A stretch of DNA of 64,000 nt from G963556115 sp963678205 (GCA_963678205.1 OY782760.1:2852001-2916000), one strand, 5' to 3'; counted from the stretch's first letter, positions 1-10,142 are shown. Program-made: numbers and translations. Notes: generated from the letters alone by a model not told the origin.

Positions 1-1107
1 ACCAATAGACTCACGCCCAGTCAACCGCAAGTAACCTTCTCTTTCAGTCAAAGAAAAAATTCGCTCTGGCTCAGGTGTTCTAAGCCACTGGAAATCAATT
101 GGCAACTCCTTACAGTCAAACTCATAAATATACTCTTTAGCTGTCTCATTAATACAGTCTACATCTGTAACCTCACACTCCATCTCTGTATCAGGAATTT
201 GAGTACCATTCTCAAGATAGAGCCAGCCATCATCCTTCCACTCAACCTTTGCAATTGAAGTCTCTCGACCTAGAACGCATTTATTATTGGAAGTCATTGG
301 TCTACCACAAAGAAACACTGCATATGTTGAACCATCCTCTGCTTCAATAAAATCACCATGCCCACATTTCTGCAAATAATTGTCAGGAGCATCCTTGGTA
401 GTAACCAGATATTTATTTGGATGTAATTCATATTTACCCCAGATATTCTCTGAACGCGCCATAGTCATAGCATGATTTCTGCTAGTTCCTCCTTCAGCGG
501 TAATAAGATAATACAGTCCATTACGCTTGTAAAGGTGCGGTGCTTCAGTTACTTTCAGTTCTGTGCCTCTAAAAATTAGTTTTGAATTCCCAATAAGTCT
601 CCTCTCTTCAAGAGAAAATTCCTGCATCAGAATTCCTTTAAAAGTATTCTCACCGCTAAGATGATCCCACTGCATATTCAGGAAGTACTTCCTGCCGTCA
701 TCATCATGAAATAAAGATGCATCAAACCCCCCAGAGTTAATACGGATTGGCTCCGACCATTCCCCGCATATATCTTCAGTATAAACAATATAATTTGTAA
801 CATCTAAAAAGCTACCATTGAATCTCTTAACATCCGAGTACACCAACCAAAACATCCCATCTGCATAGCTCAAACACGGAGCCCACACCCCACATGAGTC
901 TGGATTACCCCTCATATCAAGCTGAGACTTTCTTGACAAAGGCCTAGTAATAAGCTTCCAATCCCTAAGATTTGTCGAATGATGAATCTGAACACCTGGA
1001 TACCACTCAAATGTCGATGTCGCGATATAATAATCATTACCAGCTCTAGTAATAGATGGATCCGGATTGAATCCAGGCAATATAGGATTCTTAACCTTAC
1101 ACTTCAT
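1..1107 (-). CDS. Glycoside hydrolase family 43, beta-xylosidase-like (3' end outside window)
   Basis: The open frame starts with ATG at 1107 and runs without a stop for 369 codons to the window edge, so only the N-terminal part is present. The N-terminus reads NPILPGFNPDPSI, the classic opening of GH43 xylan 1,4-beta-xylosidases and arabinofuranosidases. The three catalytic acids of the family are visible: Asp16 (NPDPS, general base), Asp129 (GGFDASLF, pKa modulator) and Glu188 (VTEAPHLY, general acid). WYPGVQIHHSTNLRDW and GHGDFIEA are further family blocks. No signal peptide is seen, so a cytoplasmic enzyme acting on imported xylo-oligosaccharides is likely. Full-length members are about 520-550 residues, so roughly a third is missing. 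Xylosidase versus arabinosidase activity cannot be separated here. Confidence 0.93.
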   Translation of the reverse strand, partial: MKCKVKNPILPGFNPDPSITRAGNDYYIATSTFEWYPGVQIHHSTNLRDWKLITRPLSRKSQLDMRGNPDSCGVWAPCLSYADGMFWLVYSDVKRFNGSFLDVTNYIVYTEDICGEWSEPIRINSGGFDASLFHDDDGRKYFLNMQWDHLSGENTFKGILMQEFSLEERRLIGNSKLIFRGTELKVTEAPHLYKRNGLYYLITAEGGTSRNHAMTMARSENIWGKYELHPNKYLVTTKDAPDNYLQKCGHGDFIEAEDGSTYAVFLCGRPMTSNNKCVLGRETSIAKVEWKDDGWLYLENGTQIPDTEMECEVTDVDCINETAKEYIYEFDCKELPIDFQWLRTPEPERIFSLTEREGYLRLTGRESIG

Positions 1108-2291
1108 AAACAACTCCTATAACGAACACAAAACATATAAAAAGAAAGGAAATCCCTCACATGGTATTTCCTTTCTTTTCTCAAATTAGAATTAGACAAA
1201 ATGCCCACATGATATCAGAGCAAATCTGCACACGGTTAAAAGATTTTTATTAATATAGAATAGATTTGAATTTAAAGAGGACTATTGTCTACGAAAATAT
1301 ACTGCAGATAATATGTAATTTTTCAAAATCAATTCCAGCAAAAAGCTTTCAATATGCCGCTATTAATTTACACACCAATATATTTGGCTAAATCAATGTA
1401 TAGTTGTCTAATAGAGAAAAGAAAGCAACCGTAGATAAAACTGTCCCAAAGTTTTTCTTTGCTTTGCCGGGCTGGTTCTAACCAGCTTTGTTTAAAAAAT
1501 TAGTAAAAACCAAAGATTATGACAATATTATTTGGACTAAATTAATACTAGCTTAGTTTTGTCACAAAGTTTCTTTACTTATTAAATTTACTATACTTCA
1601 TAAAAATTTGTTAAGCAAGCCCGCATAACATTTTTTTTAAGCATATATTTTTATTGCTAAAAAAAAAAGGTGCTACAAACAGCTGCTTTTATAAATACCT
1701 CAGCATTATTTTATAGCGCACAAACTGATAATACATTATATTTTGATACAAAATTCACACATATTCATTGCAAATAAAGCACAATAATTTTATCCAAATA
1801 ATTTTAAATTCTATAACTAAATTTAAATAAAAAAATAGTTTAAAAGTTTAATTATTAATAATTATAATACCCGAAATTATGTTATTACTTATAGCGTTAT
1901 ATTATGCAATTACTAAAAATATCAGACGACATATAATACTTGCCCTTATTTCTATACAGACGGAAGCAATAATATATCGTATTAAATTAGTATGATTTAA
2001 TCCCGCAAAACTTAAATATCAACTAGGTTAATAAGCATAATATTCCTCGCTTCGTATCAGTCAATTATAACGAATAATTGCCCATATATTAGACATTGCT
2101 TTTACCACTATAACCACATAAGCATAATTTAACTTTAGTATATACACATAAAATACATTCTATGACATATAATTTTAATCTCATAGCATCAAACACATGT
2201 AACAAATATTAAAAAATAATTCTACAACCAATTGCTTTTAATACGACTTTGACGTAATATGTGAAAACTGTAGATAAGGAGTTAAAAATCC
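1108..2291. other. Long AT-rich intergenic region between divergent genes
   Basis: About 1.2 kb separates the minus-strand glycosidase from plus-strand citrate synthase. I see no coding frame of credible length or composition. It holds the inverted repeat at 1141-1178 and a tight palindrome at 1471-1486 (GCTGGTT, 2-base loop, AACCAGC) followed by TTTGTTT, which could be a small terminator. The rest is very AT-rich and contains the promoters of both flanking genes, which I cannot place precisely. Confidence 0.6.
1141..1178. repeat. Perfect 13-bp inverted repeat (hairpin) upstream of the glycosidase
   Basis: The arms are 1141-1153 (AAAGAAAGGAAAT) and 1166-1178, with a 12-base loop. It lies 33 bases before the glycosidase start, on its upstream side. 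It may be an operator or a weak terminator of read-through from the right; the stem is GC-poor. Confidence 0.5.
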
Positions 2292-3713
2292 ATGATAAAC
2301 TTATCATTGCATGAAAAGACAAAAGATATAACCGAGCTAATTCTTAAAGCAAAAAGCGAAGCATTTGCTGAAACAGCTAATGAACCAGAACCAGAACAAG
2401 TCCAGCCAATCAAATGGCCTATAAATGCTACAGTTGGTCCAGGTCTTGAAGGTGCAATTGCCTGTGAGACAAAAGTAGGCTATGTTAACGGGAAAAAAGG
2501 CTGGTTAGTATACAGAGGTTACAATATCTTCGACCTCTGCGCATATTCAAGTTATGAGGAAGTATCATTTCTGCTTCTATACGGGCACCTTCCAAATAAA
2601 AAAGAATACGAAATTTTTAATAATCAACTCAGGGCATCTAGAGATATTCCAAACTCATTAAGATTAATGATGGGTTTTCCGTTACAAGAGATGAATCCAA
2701 TGGCTGCACTGCGTATTGGAGTGAATATGCTTGAACAAAGGCTTAACTGGAGGCATATGGAATTCACTAGTGATAATGCAGCAGATGATTCAGTTAACAC
2801 CGACGAAGATGCAATTCCCCAGGAGGACTTCCCTAGAGGCGAGGAGAAAGCAATTTATGAGTTTAAAAAATCGCATTTTTCCTATGTTAAACCAGCAAAT
2901 GCTCGAGACATCATGGACGATGGAGCAAGTATAGAGTCGTGCATTCAATTAATATCAGCGATGTCGGTTCTAACCCCTGCAATATCAAAAATTCGTCATG
3001 AACAAATGCCAATTGAATGGAGATATGATCTTAGCCACGCAGCTAACTTTCTATATATGTTTACAGGCAAAGTTCCTAATCCTACTGAAGAAAGAATTAT
3101 GGATATCGCTTTAATTCTTCATGCAGAGCACGGAATGAACTCAAGCACATTTGCTTCAATGGTTGTTGCCTCAACCCTTTCAGATATCTATTTTTCTGTA
3201 GGTGCTGGACTCGCTGCGCTCAACGGCCCTCTTCATACCGGAGCCAATGAACAAGTATTTAAAATGCTCAAAGAAATTGGTTCTGAAGAAAATGTCCCTG
3301 ACTGGCTTGATGCCACTCTTAAAACCAACAAAAAGATCAAAGGATTTGGACATAGAGTATATAAAGTACTTGACCCTCGTGCAAGAATTCTTGCTCCTAT
3401 TGCTGAATACCTGAGTAACGATAACGCCGAAGCTAAAAAGTACTTTGGCATTGCAAAAAAATTAGAGAATGAAATAAACAAAATTTATGATAACGACAAA
3501 AGTGTCTTTCCAAATGTTGATTATTATTCAGGAATTCTATATGGAGCATTAGGCATTCCAGATGAAATGTTTACATCTGTATTTGCAGTTGCTAGAACTG
3601 TAGGCTGGACTGCTAGAGTACTTGAATATCTGGAAAACAATCGCATCTTCAGACCAAGAGCGATGTATACCGGTGCATTTGAAACAGAGCTTAAATGCAT
3701 TGATGATAGATAA
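2292..3713 (+). CDS. gltA: Citrate synthase with an internal acidic insertion
   Basis: Condenses oxaloacetate and acetyl-CoA at the entry of the TCA cycle in the cytoplasm. The 473-residue product carries the family blocks GLEGAIACETKVGYV and YRGYNIFDL near residues 55-80, the active-site histidine region LHAEHGMNSSTF (about 275-285), GFGHRVYKVLDPRA (about 353-366, second His and Arg ligands), and the C-terminal ARTVGWTAR...RPRAMYTG with oxaloacetate-binding Arg. Between about residues 153 and 205 there is an acidic stretch (DNAADDSVNTDEDAIPQEDF) that most bacterial homologues, at about 370-440 residues, lack. An AGGAG-like site (AAGGAG at 2277-2282) precedes the ATG. It is monocistronic, ending at the terminator at 3753. 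Confidence 0.95.
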   Translation: MINLSLHEKTKDITELILKAKSEAFAETANEPEPEQVQPIKWPINATVGPGLEGAIACETKVGYVNGKKGWLVYRGYNIFDLCAYSSYEEVSFLLLYGHLPNKKEYEIFNNQLRASRDIPNSLRLMMGFPLQEMNPMAALRIGVNMLEQRLNWRHMEFTSDNAADDSVNTDEDAIPQEDFPRGEEKAIYEFKKSHFSYVKPANARDIMDDGASIESCIQLISAMSVLTPAISKIRHEQMPIEWRYDLSHAANFLYMFTGKVPNPTEERIMDIALILHAEHGMNSSTFASMVVASTLSDIYFSVGAGLAALNGPLHTGANEQVFKMLKEIGSEENVPDWLDATLKTNKKIKGFGHRVYKVLDPRARILAPIAEYLSNDNAEAKKYFGIAKKLENEINKIYDNDKSVFPNVDYYSGILYGALGIPDEMFTSVFAVARTVGWTARVLEYLENNRIFRPRAMYTGAFETELKCIDDR

Positions 3714-4365
3714 CCTATAAGTTACAGTAACACTATAAAATTAAGCAAACATAAACGCCCGAGTTCGACTCAGGGCGTTTTATATTTTTAGCAATATATT
3801 TTACGTAAACTCTCAATTTAACAAATTCTTAAAGCATTTCAACTAGATACTAACAAAATCATACATTACAAGCATCACAATCCCTACATACCAGTCAAAT
3901 AATATCCACCATTTTATTTTAAAATTTTGTTCATTATGCCTTTAATATTTGAGTAGCATTTCTCTTACAATTTATATCAGACAACAAAAATCCTTAATAA
4001 CTATTAAATAGACGAAATCTAAAATGTATACCATAGAAAAGTTACTTTGATGATTAATCACGTTAACTCTACTTTATTACAAAAAAAAATTATCACGGGC
4101 AATCTGGATATTCGTATAAGTAGACTCAACAAAACTTTTTAATAAAGTATCACTGATGAGTTTAATAATTTTGAGTCAGATTTTAATAGAGATATTAAAC
4201 AGTACCTTGCAGAAGAGAAAGATATAGCCACTACTGTTAAAATCGAAGAAATAAAGTCAGCAAACTCACTGCATCTACTCAAACACTAACTTCTTTATAA
4301 ACAAAAAATTGAACCTATACCAGATTCAAATAATATAATAAAACACTTGATTTATTATAAAAATC
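3714..4365. other. Intergenic region with a possible decayed coding fragment
   Basis: Apart from the gltA terminator, the only structured part is a short plus-strand open stretch at 4146-4289 that reads like the tail of a protein (DEFNNFESDFNRDIKQYLAE, ending ...LHLLKH) but has no start or ribosome site. I do not recognise it; it may be the remnant of a lost gene upstream of the TetR regulator. Confidence 0.3.
3753..3785 (+). terminator. Rho-independent terminator of citrate synthase
   Basis: A stem AAACGCCCGAGT / ACTC-a-GGGCGTTT with a TCG loop and one bulged A, followed by TATATTTTTA, 40 bases after the gltA stop. Confidence 0.85.
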
Positions 4366-5019
4366 ATGTATAAAGAACACTGTTCACCAAAGAAAGATAT
4401 CATGCAAATCCCCAAAAAAGAAGTAAAAGCTAGAATATTAAATGCAGCAAAAGCCGAATTCCTAAACTATGGATTCAAGGGAACTTCTATGCGTAATATT
4501 TCAAAAATTGCCCAAATAAGTACAAGCAACATATACAACTACTACACTAATAAAAATGAACTTTTGAAAGACGTACTCAAACCTCTTATGAATAAGTTCA
4601 AAGAAATACAAACGAACCATAACGCTCCAGAATTTCTAAATTTAGAGGTCTTTGAATCCCCAGAATACAAAAACACCCATATAGAACTATTTGTTGATCT
4701 CATTTGCACATATAAAGAAGAACTCAAACTCCTGCTATTCCACTCATATGGTTCAGATTATGAAAATTTTAGAGAGACTTTTTCTGATAACCAAGTAAAA
4801 ATTGGCAAAGAGTATCTAAAGCTATTAAAAATTAATCATCCAGATATAAATATTAATATTCCAGATTTTTTCATGCATACATTCAGTAGCTGGATATTTG
4901 GAACAATAGGTGAATTAGTATTTCACGATGTATCAGAGAAAGAATTAAGAGTTATTCTAGACAATTACTTTACATTCACGATAGCGGGCTGGAATAAATT
5001 AATCGAAAACAGTAATTAA
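4366..5019 (+). CDS. TetR/AcrR family transcriptional regulator
   Basis: A 217-residue protein with the N-terminal TetR DNA-binding domain: ARILNAAKAEFLNYGFKGTS (about 22-41) followed by the helix-turn-helix MRNISKIAQISTSNIYNYY (about 42-60) and the conserved N(K)xELL. The C-terminal two thirds is the variable ligand-binding and dimerisation part. An internal ATG at codon 13 (MQIPKKEV) is an equally good start. It lies 288 bases ahead of, and in the same direction as, two ABC transporter genes and a decayed methyltransferase; such TetR genes usually repress the adjacent transporter. The ligand is unknown. Confidence 0.9.
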   Translation: MYKEHCSPKKDIMQIPKKEVKARILNAAKAEFLNYGFKGTSMRNISKIAQISTSNIYNYYTNKNELLKDVLKPLMNKFKEIQTNHNAPEFLNLEVFESPEYKNTHIELFVDLICTYKEELKLLLFHSYGSDYENFRETFSDNQVKIGKEYLKLLKINHPDININIPDFFMHTFSSWIFGTIGELVFHDVSEKELRVILDNYFTFTIAGWNKLIENSN

Positions 5020-5307
5020 AAAAATTTAGACAAATTCTGAACGTTGTTCGTTTTTAAAACTGCGATTTATATAACAAAGAAAAAACATGGTTACTTCATT
5101 TTATTTAAGGTAGTTGATTCTGGTTGATTTATTGGCTCAAGCAAGCATGATGCTGGTGAAATATTTTAAGACTTTGAGCCTGCTAAAAGTGCCCTTACAT
5201 AGTCGTAATATCAGAGATCATGTTTCGACGGCACTTGTAAGCCACTATAATAATTTTACATAAATCACCTTACCTGGCTTGAACAGACATTAATCATAGG
5301 AGAAAAC
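5020..5307 (+). other. Spacer before the ABC operon, with a possible protein remnant
   Basis: The stretch about 5130-5262 reads LAQASMMLVKYFKTLSLLKV and on to NNFT then a stop in one frame, but lacks a start. It may be a gene fragment. The transporter promoter should lie here too; an AGGAG site (5299-5303) precedes the ATG at 5308. Confidence 0.25.
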
Positions 5308-7095
5308 ATGAAAAAAAAACAAGGGATCCCCAGATTACTTGAAATAGCCGGAAAGAAGAAAATCTGGCTTATCAATTCAGTGATAATTGCTATAATAAGT
5401 ACAGTTGCACAATTTATACCATATATTACTATTTATAAAATCCTTCAAGAGTTATCAATAAACGCGACTCACCCAGAAAATATAAATAATGGATATATAT
5501 GGCACTGGTGTTATATTACCCTCGGTTCATTTGCAGTTTACGGCATATTCCTTTTTATATCACTTATATTATCACATATAGCAGCATTCGATATTTTATA
5601 TGAATTGCGAGTAAAACTCAGCAACAAATTAGCAAAACTACCTCTAGGCTTCTTCTCAAATAAATCATCAGGTCACATAAAAAAAGTAATGGGTGAAGAT
5701 GTTGAACGAATTGAATTATTTGTTGCCCATCATATACCTGATATCATTTCTTCAATATTATTTCCAATAATGATCATAACCTATATGTTTATGGTAGACT
5801 GGAGGCTTGCTCTTATCGCAATGATAGTATTTACAGTTGCGCTTACTATCGGAGCAAGTATGAATAACTCTAGAATGAAAATAATTGCCCAGGAATATAT
5901 CAAAGTACTGGGAAAAATGAATGGGAGTATTGTTGAATTCGTAAAGGGTATTCAAGTAGTAAAAGTTTTCACAAACAGCACCAAAACATTTGAAAGACTT
6001 AACAAAAATATTAACGACTATCAAAAGTTTTCATTCAATATTACTAAGCAATGGGCAGGTCCCTATATCGGTTTTAACTTTGTTCTTGCTGCCACTATAC
6101 TTGTAATAATTCCACCAGCAATTTACTTTCTTATTACAGCAGATTCATATTCAGAATACGTTCCAACGGTACTTATGTTTATCGTACTAGGCGGCAGTAT
6201 GTTTTTTCCAATGCTAAAGTTAATCTGGATAGGTGGAGTAATTTCACAGGTAAGCGTTGGTGTAAATGAGGTAGACAGTATCCTCTTTCAGAAAGAATTG
6301 CAACAATCAACTAGTCGTGCACAAATTAAAAACTACTCAATTGAATTCGACAATGTCTCATTCTCATACGAAAAAGAGGTCATACTCAAAAACATAAGTT
6401 TTACAGCATCAGAAGGTACAATTACAGCTCTTGTCGGACCATCTGGCGGAGGAAAAACAACTATAGCCATGCTTACTGCAAGATTCTGGGATACAGCAGC
6501 AGGTGAAATTAAAATCGGAGGTGTACCACTACGACAAATACCTTCAGATCAGTTAATGGATATTATTTCCTTTGTCTTTCAAGATAGTATTCTCTTTTTT
6601 GATACTATTGAAGAAAATATACGAATGGGAAACAGCGATGCAAGCTTCGAGGATATAGAGAAAGCAGCTATAGCAGCTCAATGCCATGAATTTATCTCAA
6701 ATCTTCCAGATGGTTATAACACATTAGTTGGCGAAGGAGGCACCTATCTTTCAGGTGGGGAGCAACAACGTATCTCACTTGCCAGAGCAATTCTAAAAGA
6801 TGCACCAATCATTCTCCTTGACGAAGCAACAGCTTACTCAGACCCAGAGAATGAGAGCAAAATTTTAGAATCATTTTCACATCTGATAAAAGGAAAAACA
6901 GTAATCGTAATTGCTCATAGATTAAATACAATCGTAAGCTCAAATCAAATTTTATATATCAATGACAAAATAATTCAAGAACGCGGCACACAAGCAAATT
7001 TATTAAAACAAAATGGTAGATATGCAAAAATGTGGAACGCATATACAACAGCTCAAGACTGGGTTATAGGTAAACAAATCGGAGAATATAAATGA
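5308..7095 (+). CDS. ABC transporter, fused permease and ATPase, first half of a heterodimer (YbtP/IrtA-like)
   Basis: The 595-residue protein has a six-helix ABC membrane domain (residues about 20-310) and a C-terminal nucleotide-binding domain: Walker A GPSGGGKTT near residue 377, ABC signature LSGGEQQR near 481, Walker B IILLDEAT near 502, and the switch His in IAHRL. Together with the next gene, which it overlaps by the ATGA at 7092-7095, it forms a heterodimer. Among type IV ABC proteins, the TetR-ABC-ABC-methyltransferase layout and sequence feel (by memory) resemble the YbtP/YbtQ and IrtA/IrtB siderophore importers, which share an exporter fold. Substrate and direction are inferred only; placement beside iron genes supports a metallophore. 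The D-loop is AYSDPE rather than the usual ASLDPE of its partner. Confidence 0.85.
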   Translation: MKKKQGIPRLLEIAGKKKIWLINSVIIAIISTVAQFIPYITIYKILQELSINATHPENINNGYIWHWCYITLGSFAVYGIFLFISLILSHIAAFDILYELRVKLSNKLAKLPLGFFSNKSSGHIKKVMGEDVERIELFVAHHIPDIISSILFPIMIITYMFMVDWRLALIAMIVFTVALTIGASMNNSRMKIIAQEYIKVLGKMNGSIVEFVKGIQVVKVFTNSTKTFERLNKNINDYQKFSFNITKQWAGPYIGFNFVLAATILVIIPPAIYFLITADSYSEYVPTVLMFIVLGGSMFFPMLKLIWIGGVISQVSVGVNEVDSILFQKELQQSTSRAQIKNYSIEFDNVSFSYEKEVILKNISFTASEGTITALVGPSGGGKTTIAMLTARFWDTAAGEIKIGGVPLRQIPSDQLMDIISFVFQDSILFFDTIEENIRMGNSDASFEDIEKAAIAAQCHEFISNLPDGYNTLVGEGGTYLSGGEQQRISLARAILKDAPIILLDEATAYSDPENESKILESFSHLIKGKTVIVIAHRLNTIVSSNQILYINDKIIQERGTQANLLKQNGRYAKMWNAYTTAQDWVIGKQIGEYK

Positions 7096-8843
7096 ATGTA
7101 TTTAAAATAATTCGCATGGCATCATTAGGAAACCCCAAGCTATTTAACAAAATGATACTCTGGACATGTCTAGAGTACTTCCTCAGAGGTGTGCCTTATG
7201 GTATATCAATGGTAATAATCCTTGAAATATTCAAACCACTTCAAGAACCTGAAACAACACTAAATATCCAAACAATTATTTATGCATGTATAGGGCTTGC
7301 AGTCTCTCTAATTATGCTTTATTTTGCGAGCAAAACTGCATATTTTGAATCATTTGGAACAGGTTATAAAATAACTTCAGACGGAAGAAAAAAAGTCGTC
7401 GAGCATCTACAAAAATTACCTATGGGTTTTTTTAACAGCCGTGATCCTGGCGATATAGGAGCATACATTGTTCACGACTATAAAAACATCGAAGAGATGG
7501 TAACTCACATGGTTCCTCAATTATTTGGAGCTATATTCATGCCACTTATTTTAATATGTGCTTTAAGTTATTACAATTGGCAACTGGCACTAACTTCAAT
7601 CGTAGTAATTCCAATATATATTCCATTTGTATTTATTGCAAGCATAGTAGTTGAAAAATTAGGGCAAAAACATCAACAAATAAAAATTGAATCTTCTTCA
7701 AGAATGCTCGAATACATTCAGGGGATCAAGTTAATTAAAGCTTTTAACCTGACAGGCACAAAATTCACAAGACTTGAGAATGCATTTAGAAGACTTAGAA
7801 ATATCAGTATAAAACTAGAAGCCGTTCCTGGATCAGTAATGTCATTTAGTTCTGTAATACTCAATAATGGTTTTATCATCATGATTATTCTTGGTTATAA
7901 TATGCTTACCTCTAATAAGCTCAGTTTACCGGTATACATTATGTTCTTAGTAATGGGTATGCGAGTATTCCAACCATTTCTAAACGCAACAAGGTTTATA
8001 GTAGAAATGAATTATATGAAACTAGGAGTAGAACGAACAAACAAACTTCTAAAATTACCACCACTAACAGAAGGAAAGCGACTCACAGAATTAAAAAGTA
8101 TAGACATAGAACTGCATAACATAGAATTCAGCTATCACAACACAAAGGTTATCGACAATATTTCTCTACAAATACCCGCGAACAATATAGTTGCATTTGT
8201 CGGTCCTTCCGGCTCAGGCAAAACAACACTTACCCGCCTTATCGCTAGGTTTTGGGATACAGACAAAGGCAAAATAACAATTGGTGGAGTCAACGTTAAG
8301 GATTATACATCAAATATCCTTATGTCACAAATTGCAATTGTATTTCAAGATGTATACTTATTCCATGACACTGTATATAATAATATAAAGATGGGAAGAG
8401 AAAATGCAACAGAAGAAGAGATTACAAATGCTGCCAAGCAAGCTCAATGCCATGGTTTTATCCAGTCACTTCCAGAGGGATATAACACTGTGATTGGCGA
8501 AGGAGGCAATACCCTCTCTGGAGGCGAGAAACAGCGTATTTCAATTGCCAGAGCAATTTTAAAAGAAGCACCTATAATATTGCTTGATGAGGCAACAGCA
8601 TCACTTGATCCAGAAAATGAATTGTATATCCAGCGAGCAATTAATGATCTTGTAAAAGATAAGACAGTAATAATGATAGCACACCGACTGCACACTGTAA
8701 AAGCAGCCGATAAAATCTTTGTTATTGATAATGGTAGAATTTTAGAAGAAGGAACCCACAAAGAACTACTTACAAACAACGGCTTATACTGTTCACTCTG
8801 GAACGAACAACAACACGCAAAAAATTGGCAATTTACTAATTAA
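7092..8843 (+). CDS. ABC transporter, fused permease and ATPase, second half of a heterodimer (YbtQ/IrtB-like)
   Basis: The 583-residue protein has the same build as its upstream partner: six predicted membrane helices (about 20-305) then an ATPase domain with Walker A GPSGSGKTT near residue 371, signature LSGGEKQR near 475, Walker B IILLDEATASLDPE near 496 and IAHRL. The start codon overlaps the stop of the first half (ATGA), so the two are translationally coupled and made in equal amounts. All ATPase motifs are canonical. Downstream the operon continues with a methyltransferase that has lost its start codon and reading frame. The likely role is transport of a metallophore or similar small molecule across the inner membrane. 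Confidence 0.85.
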   Translation: MNVFKIIRMASLGNPKLFNKMILWTCLEYFLRGVPYGISMVIILEIFKPLQEPETTLNIQTIIYACIGLAVSLIMLYFASKTAYFESFGTGYKITSDGRKKVVEHLQKLPMGFFNSRDPGDIGAYIVHDYKNIEEMVTHMVPQLFGAIFMPLILICALSYYNWQLALTSIVVIPIYIPFVFIASIVVEKLGQKHQQIKIESSSRMLEYIQGIKLIKAFNLTGTKFTRLENAFRRLRNISIKLEAVPGSVMSFSSVILNNGFIIMIILGYNMLTSNKLSLPVYIMFLVMGMRVFQPFLNATRFIVEMNYMKLGVERTNKLLKLPPLTEGKRLTELKSIDIELHNIEFSYHNTKVIDNISLQIPANNIVAFVGPSGSGKTTLTRLIARFWDTDKGKITIGGVNVKDYTSNILMSQIAIVFQDVYLFHDTVYNNIKMGRENATEEEITNAAKQAQCHGFIQSLPEGYNTVIGEGGNTLSGGEKQRISIARAILKEAPIILLDEATASLDPENELYIQRAINDLVKDKTVIMIAHRLHTVKAADKIFVIDNGRILEEGTHKELLTNNGLYCSLWNEQQHAKNWQFTN

Positions 8844-8904
8844 CTATTTCATGTATCACCCACAAGTACTATTTTATAAATATATAAAGGACCACAGGAG
8901 ACAA

Positions 8905-9541
8905 CATATCAAAAGAACAATTCAGATCAAGGTTTGCAGGCAGCTTTTAGGAACAGGTATAATGCGTTGCTGGGGCAGACACAATTAACTAAATTCATCA
9001 ACATTTATTAGACTTAAACCTTACAGAAAATATACTTGAAACGGGTTGCAGACAGGCATGTATTCAAAAACTCTTATCAAGAATGCTACTCATCTCACAA
9101 TAAATGACCACTAAGATGAGATGTTAAACACATCCAAAATCAATTTACAAAGTTATAGTAACATCACAATAACAAAAAAAACTGCCTTGAACTATTACTT
9201 CAAGATAACTCTTTTGATTCAATAGTATTAATAAATTTACTTCACATTATTTCTAATCCTCAATTAACACTCAAAGAAGCAAAAATAGTATTAAAGTCCG
9301 GAAGCAAACTGGTAATAATCAGCTTTACCACAAATGAATGCTCTTTATCAACAAAATAGACATGATCTACAGATACCTTAAAACCTACGAAAAACCACCA
9401 AAATCCGCCAGAACTCTTACAACTTCAAATACAAGTTCTATGCTTGAATCAGAAAATATAAAGATAAATTTTAGCAAGCTATTTGGAAATAAATGTAAAG
9501 TTTTAATGATGACCGCAAAATATACCGATAAATATACTTAA
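8905..9541 (+). pseudogene. Decayed SAM-dependent methyltransferase, third gene of the ABC operon
   Basis: A ribosome site (AGGAG, 8896-8900) is followed not by ATG but by ATATCAAAAGAACAATTC, which encodes the expected start SKEQFRSRF if ATA replaced ATG. The homology then jumps frames: NRYNALLGQTQLTKF, LNLTENILETGC (motif I of class I methyltransferases, followed by frameshifts), MYSKTLIKNATHLTIND, INLLHIISNPQLTLKEAKIVLKSG and a last intact stretch of about 67 codons from 9338 to 9541. Several stops and frameshifts interrupt it. Such methyltransferases accompany TetR-ABC-ABC operons elsewhere. The gene is surely inactive in this strain. Confidence 0.75.
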
Positions 9542-9545
9542 AAGA

Positions 9546-9585
9546 ATAAAGGTGAGGCAAATTATGCATCACCTTTATTTTAATT
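9546..9585. terminator. Bidirectional terminator between convergent operons
   Basis: Stem ATAAAGGTGA / TCACCTTTAT (9546-9555, 9569-9578) with a 13-base loop, followed by T-rich sequence on both sides. It separates the plus-strand ABC operon from the minus-strand iron operon. Confidence 0.8.
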
Positions 9586-9608
9586 TAAAGCTCAAATATT
9601 CAAACTTT

Positions 9609-10142
9609 CTAGTGCTTTAATTCCTGACTTTTATAATATTGAATAGCAGCCCTACCTATAATATAAGCTGTTGCTCCACCAGCAGCACCGCTAATGCCAT
9701 ATTGAACCAAATCCGAACCATTAGTACTAGATTTTCCTGAACCAACTAAAAGTATAGCCGGTATTGTCGCCGTGATAACAGCGATAATTTCAGGTACACG
9801 AGCTTTATCATCGATATCCCTACCAAAGATAAGAGCAATCTTCAAAATAAGAGAGACATGCATACGTGAAAGAACTACAGTTCGTCCAGCAATCCCTATT
9901 ATACGCAACGTACTATTACCACCAGATATTCCATCCTGCCAACGAGCTAAAATACCAGCAGTAAAGGAAAGAGCTGCTTGAGCATTAACCAGCCGTCCAG
10001 AGAGTTTGACAGGAGTATCATCTGGATATTTTCTCTTAAAACTTCCAACCATATGCCGGCAATGACATTTTCTAAGTCCCATGAAGAAGAATAAAAATTC
10101 TTCAACAAAAATACTCTGCTGCTTATCCTTCTCAACTAACAT
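9609..10142 (-). CDS. Predicted membrane protein, last gene of the ferrosome-like operon
   Basis: A 177-residue protein that I cannot assign to a named family. It starts with ATG after AAAGGTG. The middle (RIIGIAGRTVVLSRMHVSLILKIALIFG, split here by weakly polar residues) is helical and the part GRDIDDKARVPEI followed by a hydrophobic helix IIAVITATIPAILLVGSG recalls EcsC/DUF697-type membrane-associated proteins. The C-terminus has a glycine-rich helix YGISGAAGGATAYIIGRAA. An N-terminal Cys/His pair pattern (KCHCRHM, about 25-31) could bind metal. It lies 48 bases downstream of the 72-residue protein and ends the eleven-gene run, so a role in organelle membrane shaping or iron handling is an inference from context. 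Confidence 0.7.
   Translation of the reverse strand: MLVEKDKQQSIFVEEFLFFFMGLRKCHCRHMVGSFKRKYPDDTPVKLSGRLVNAQAALSFTAGILARWQDGISGGNSTLRIIGIAGRTVVLSRMHVSLILKIALIFGRDIDDKARVPEIIAVITATIPAILLVGSGKSSTNGSDLVQYGISGAAGGATAYIIGRAAIQYYKSQELKH

Noticed and set aside
9338..9541. A separate 67-residue gene
   Set aside because: It is the C-terminal remainder of the methyltransferase pseudogene, with no ribosome site of its own.
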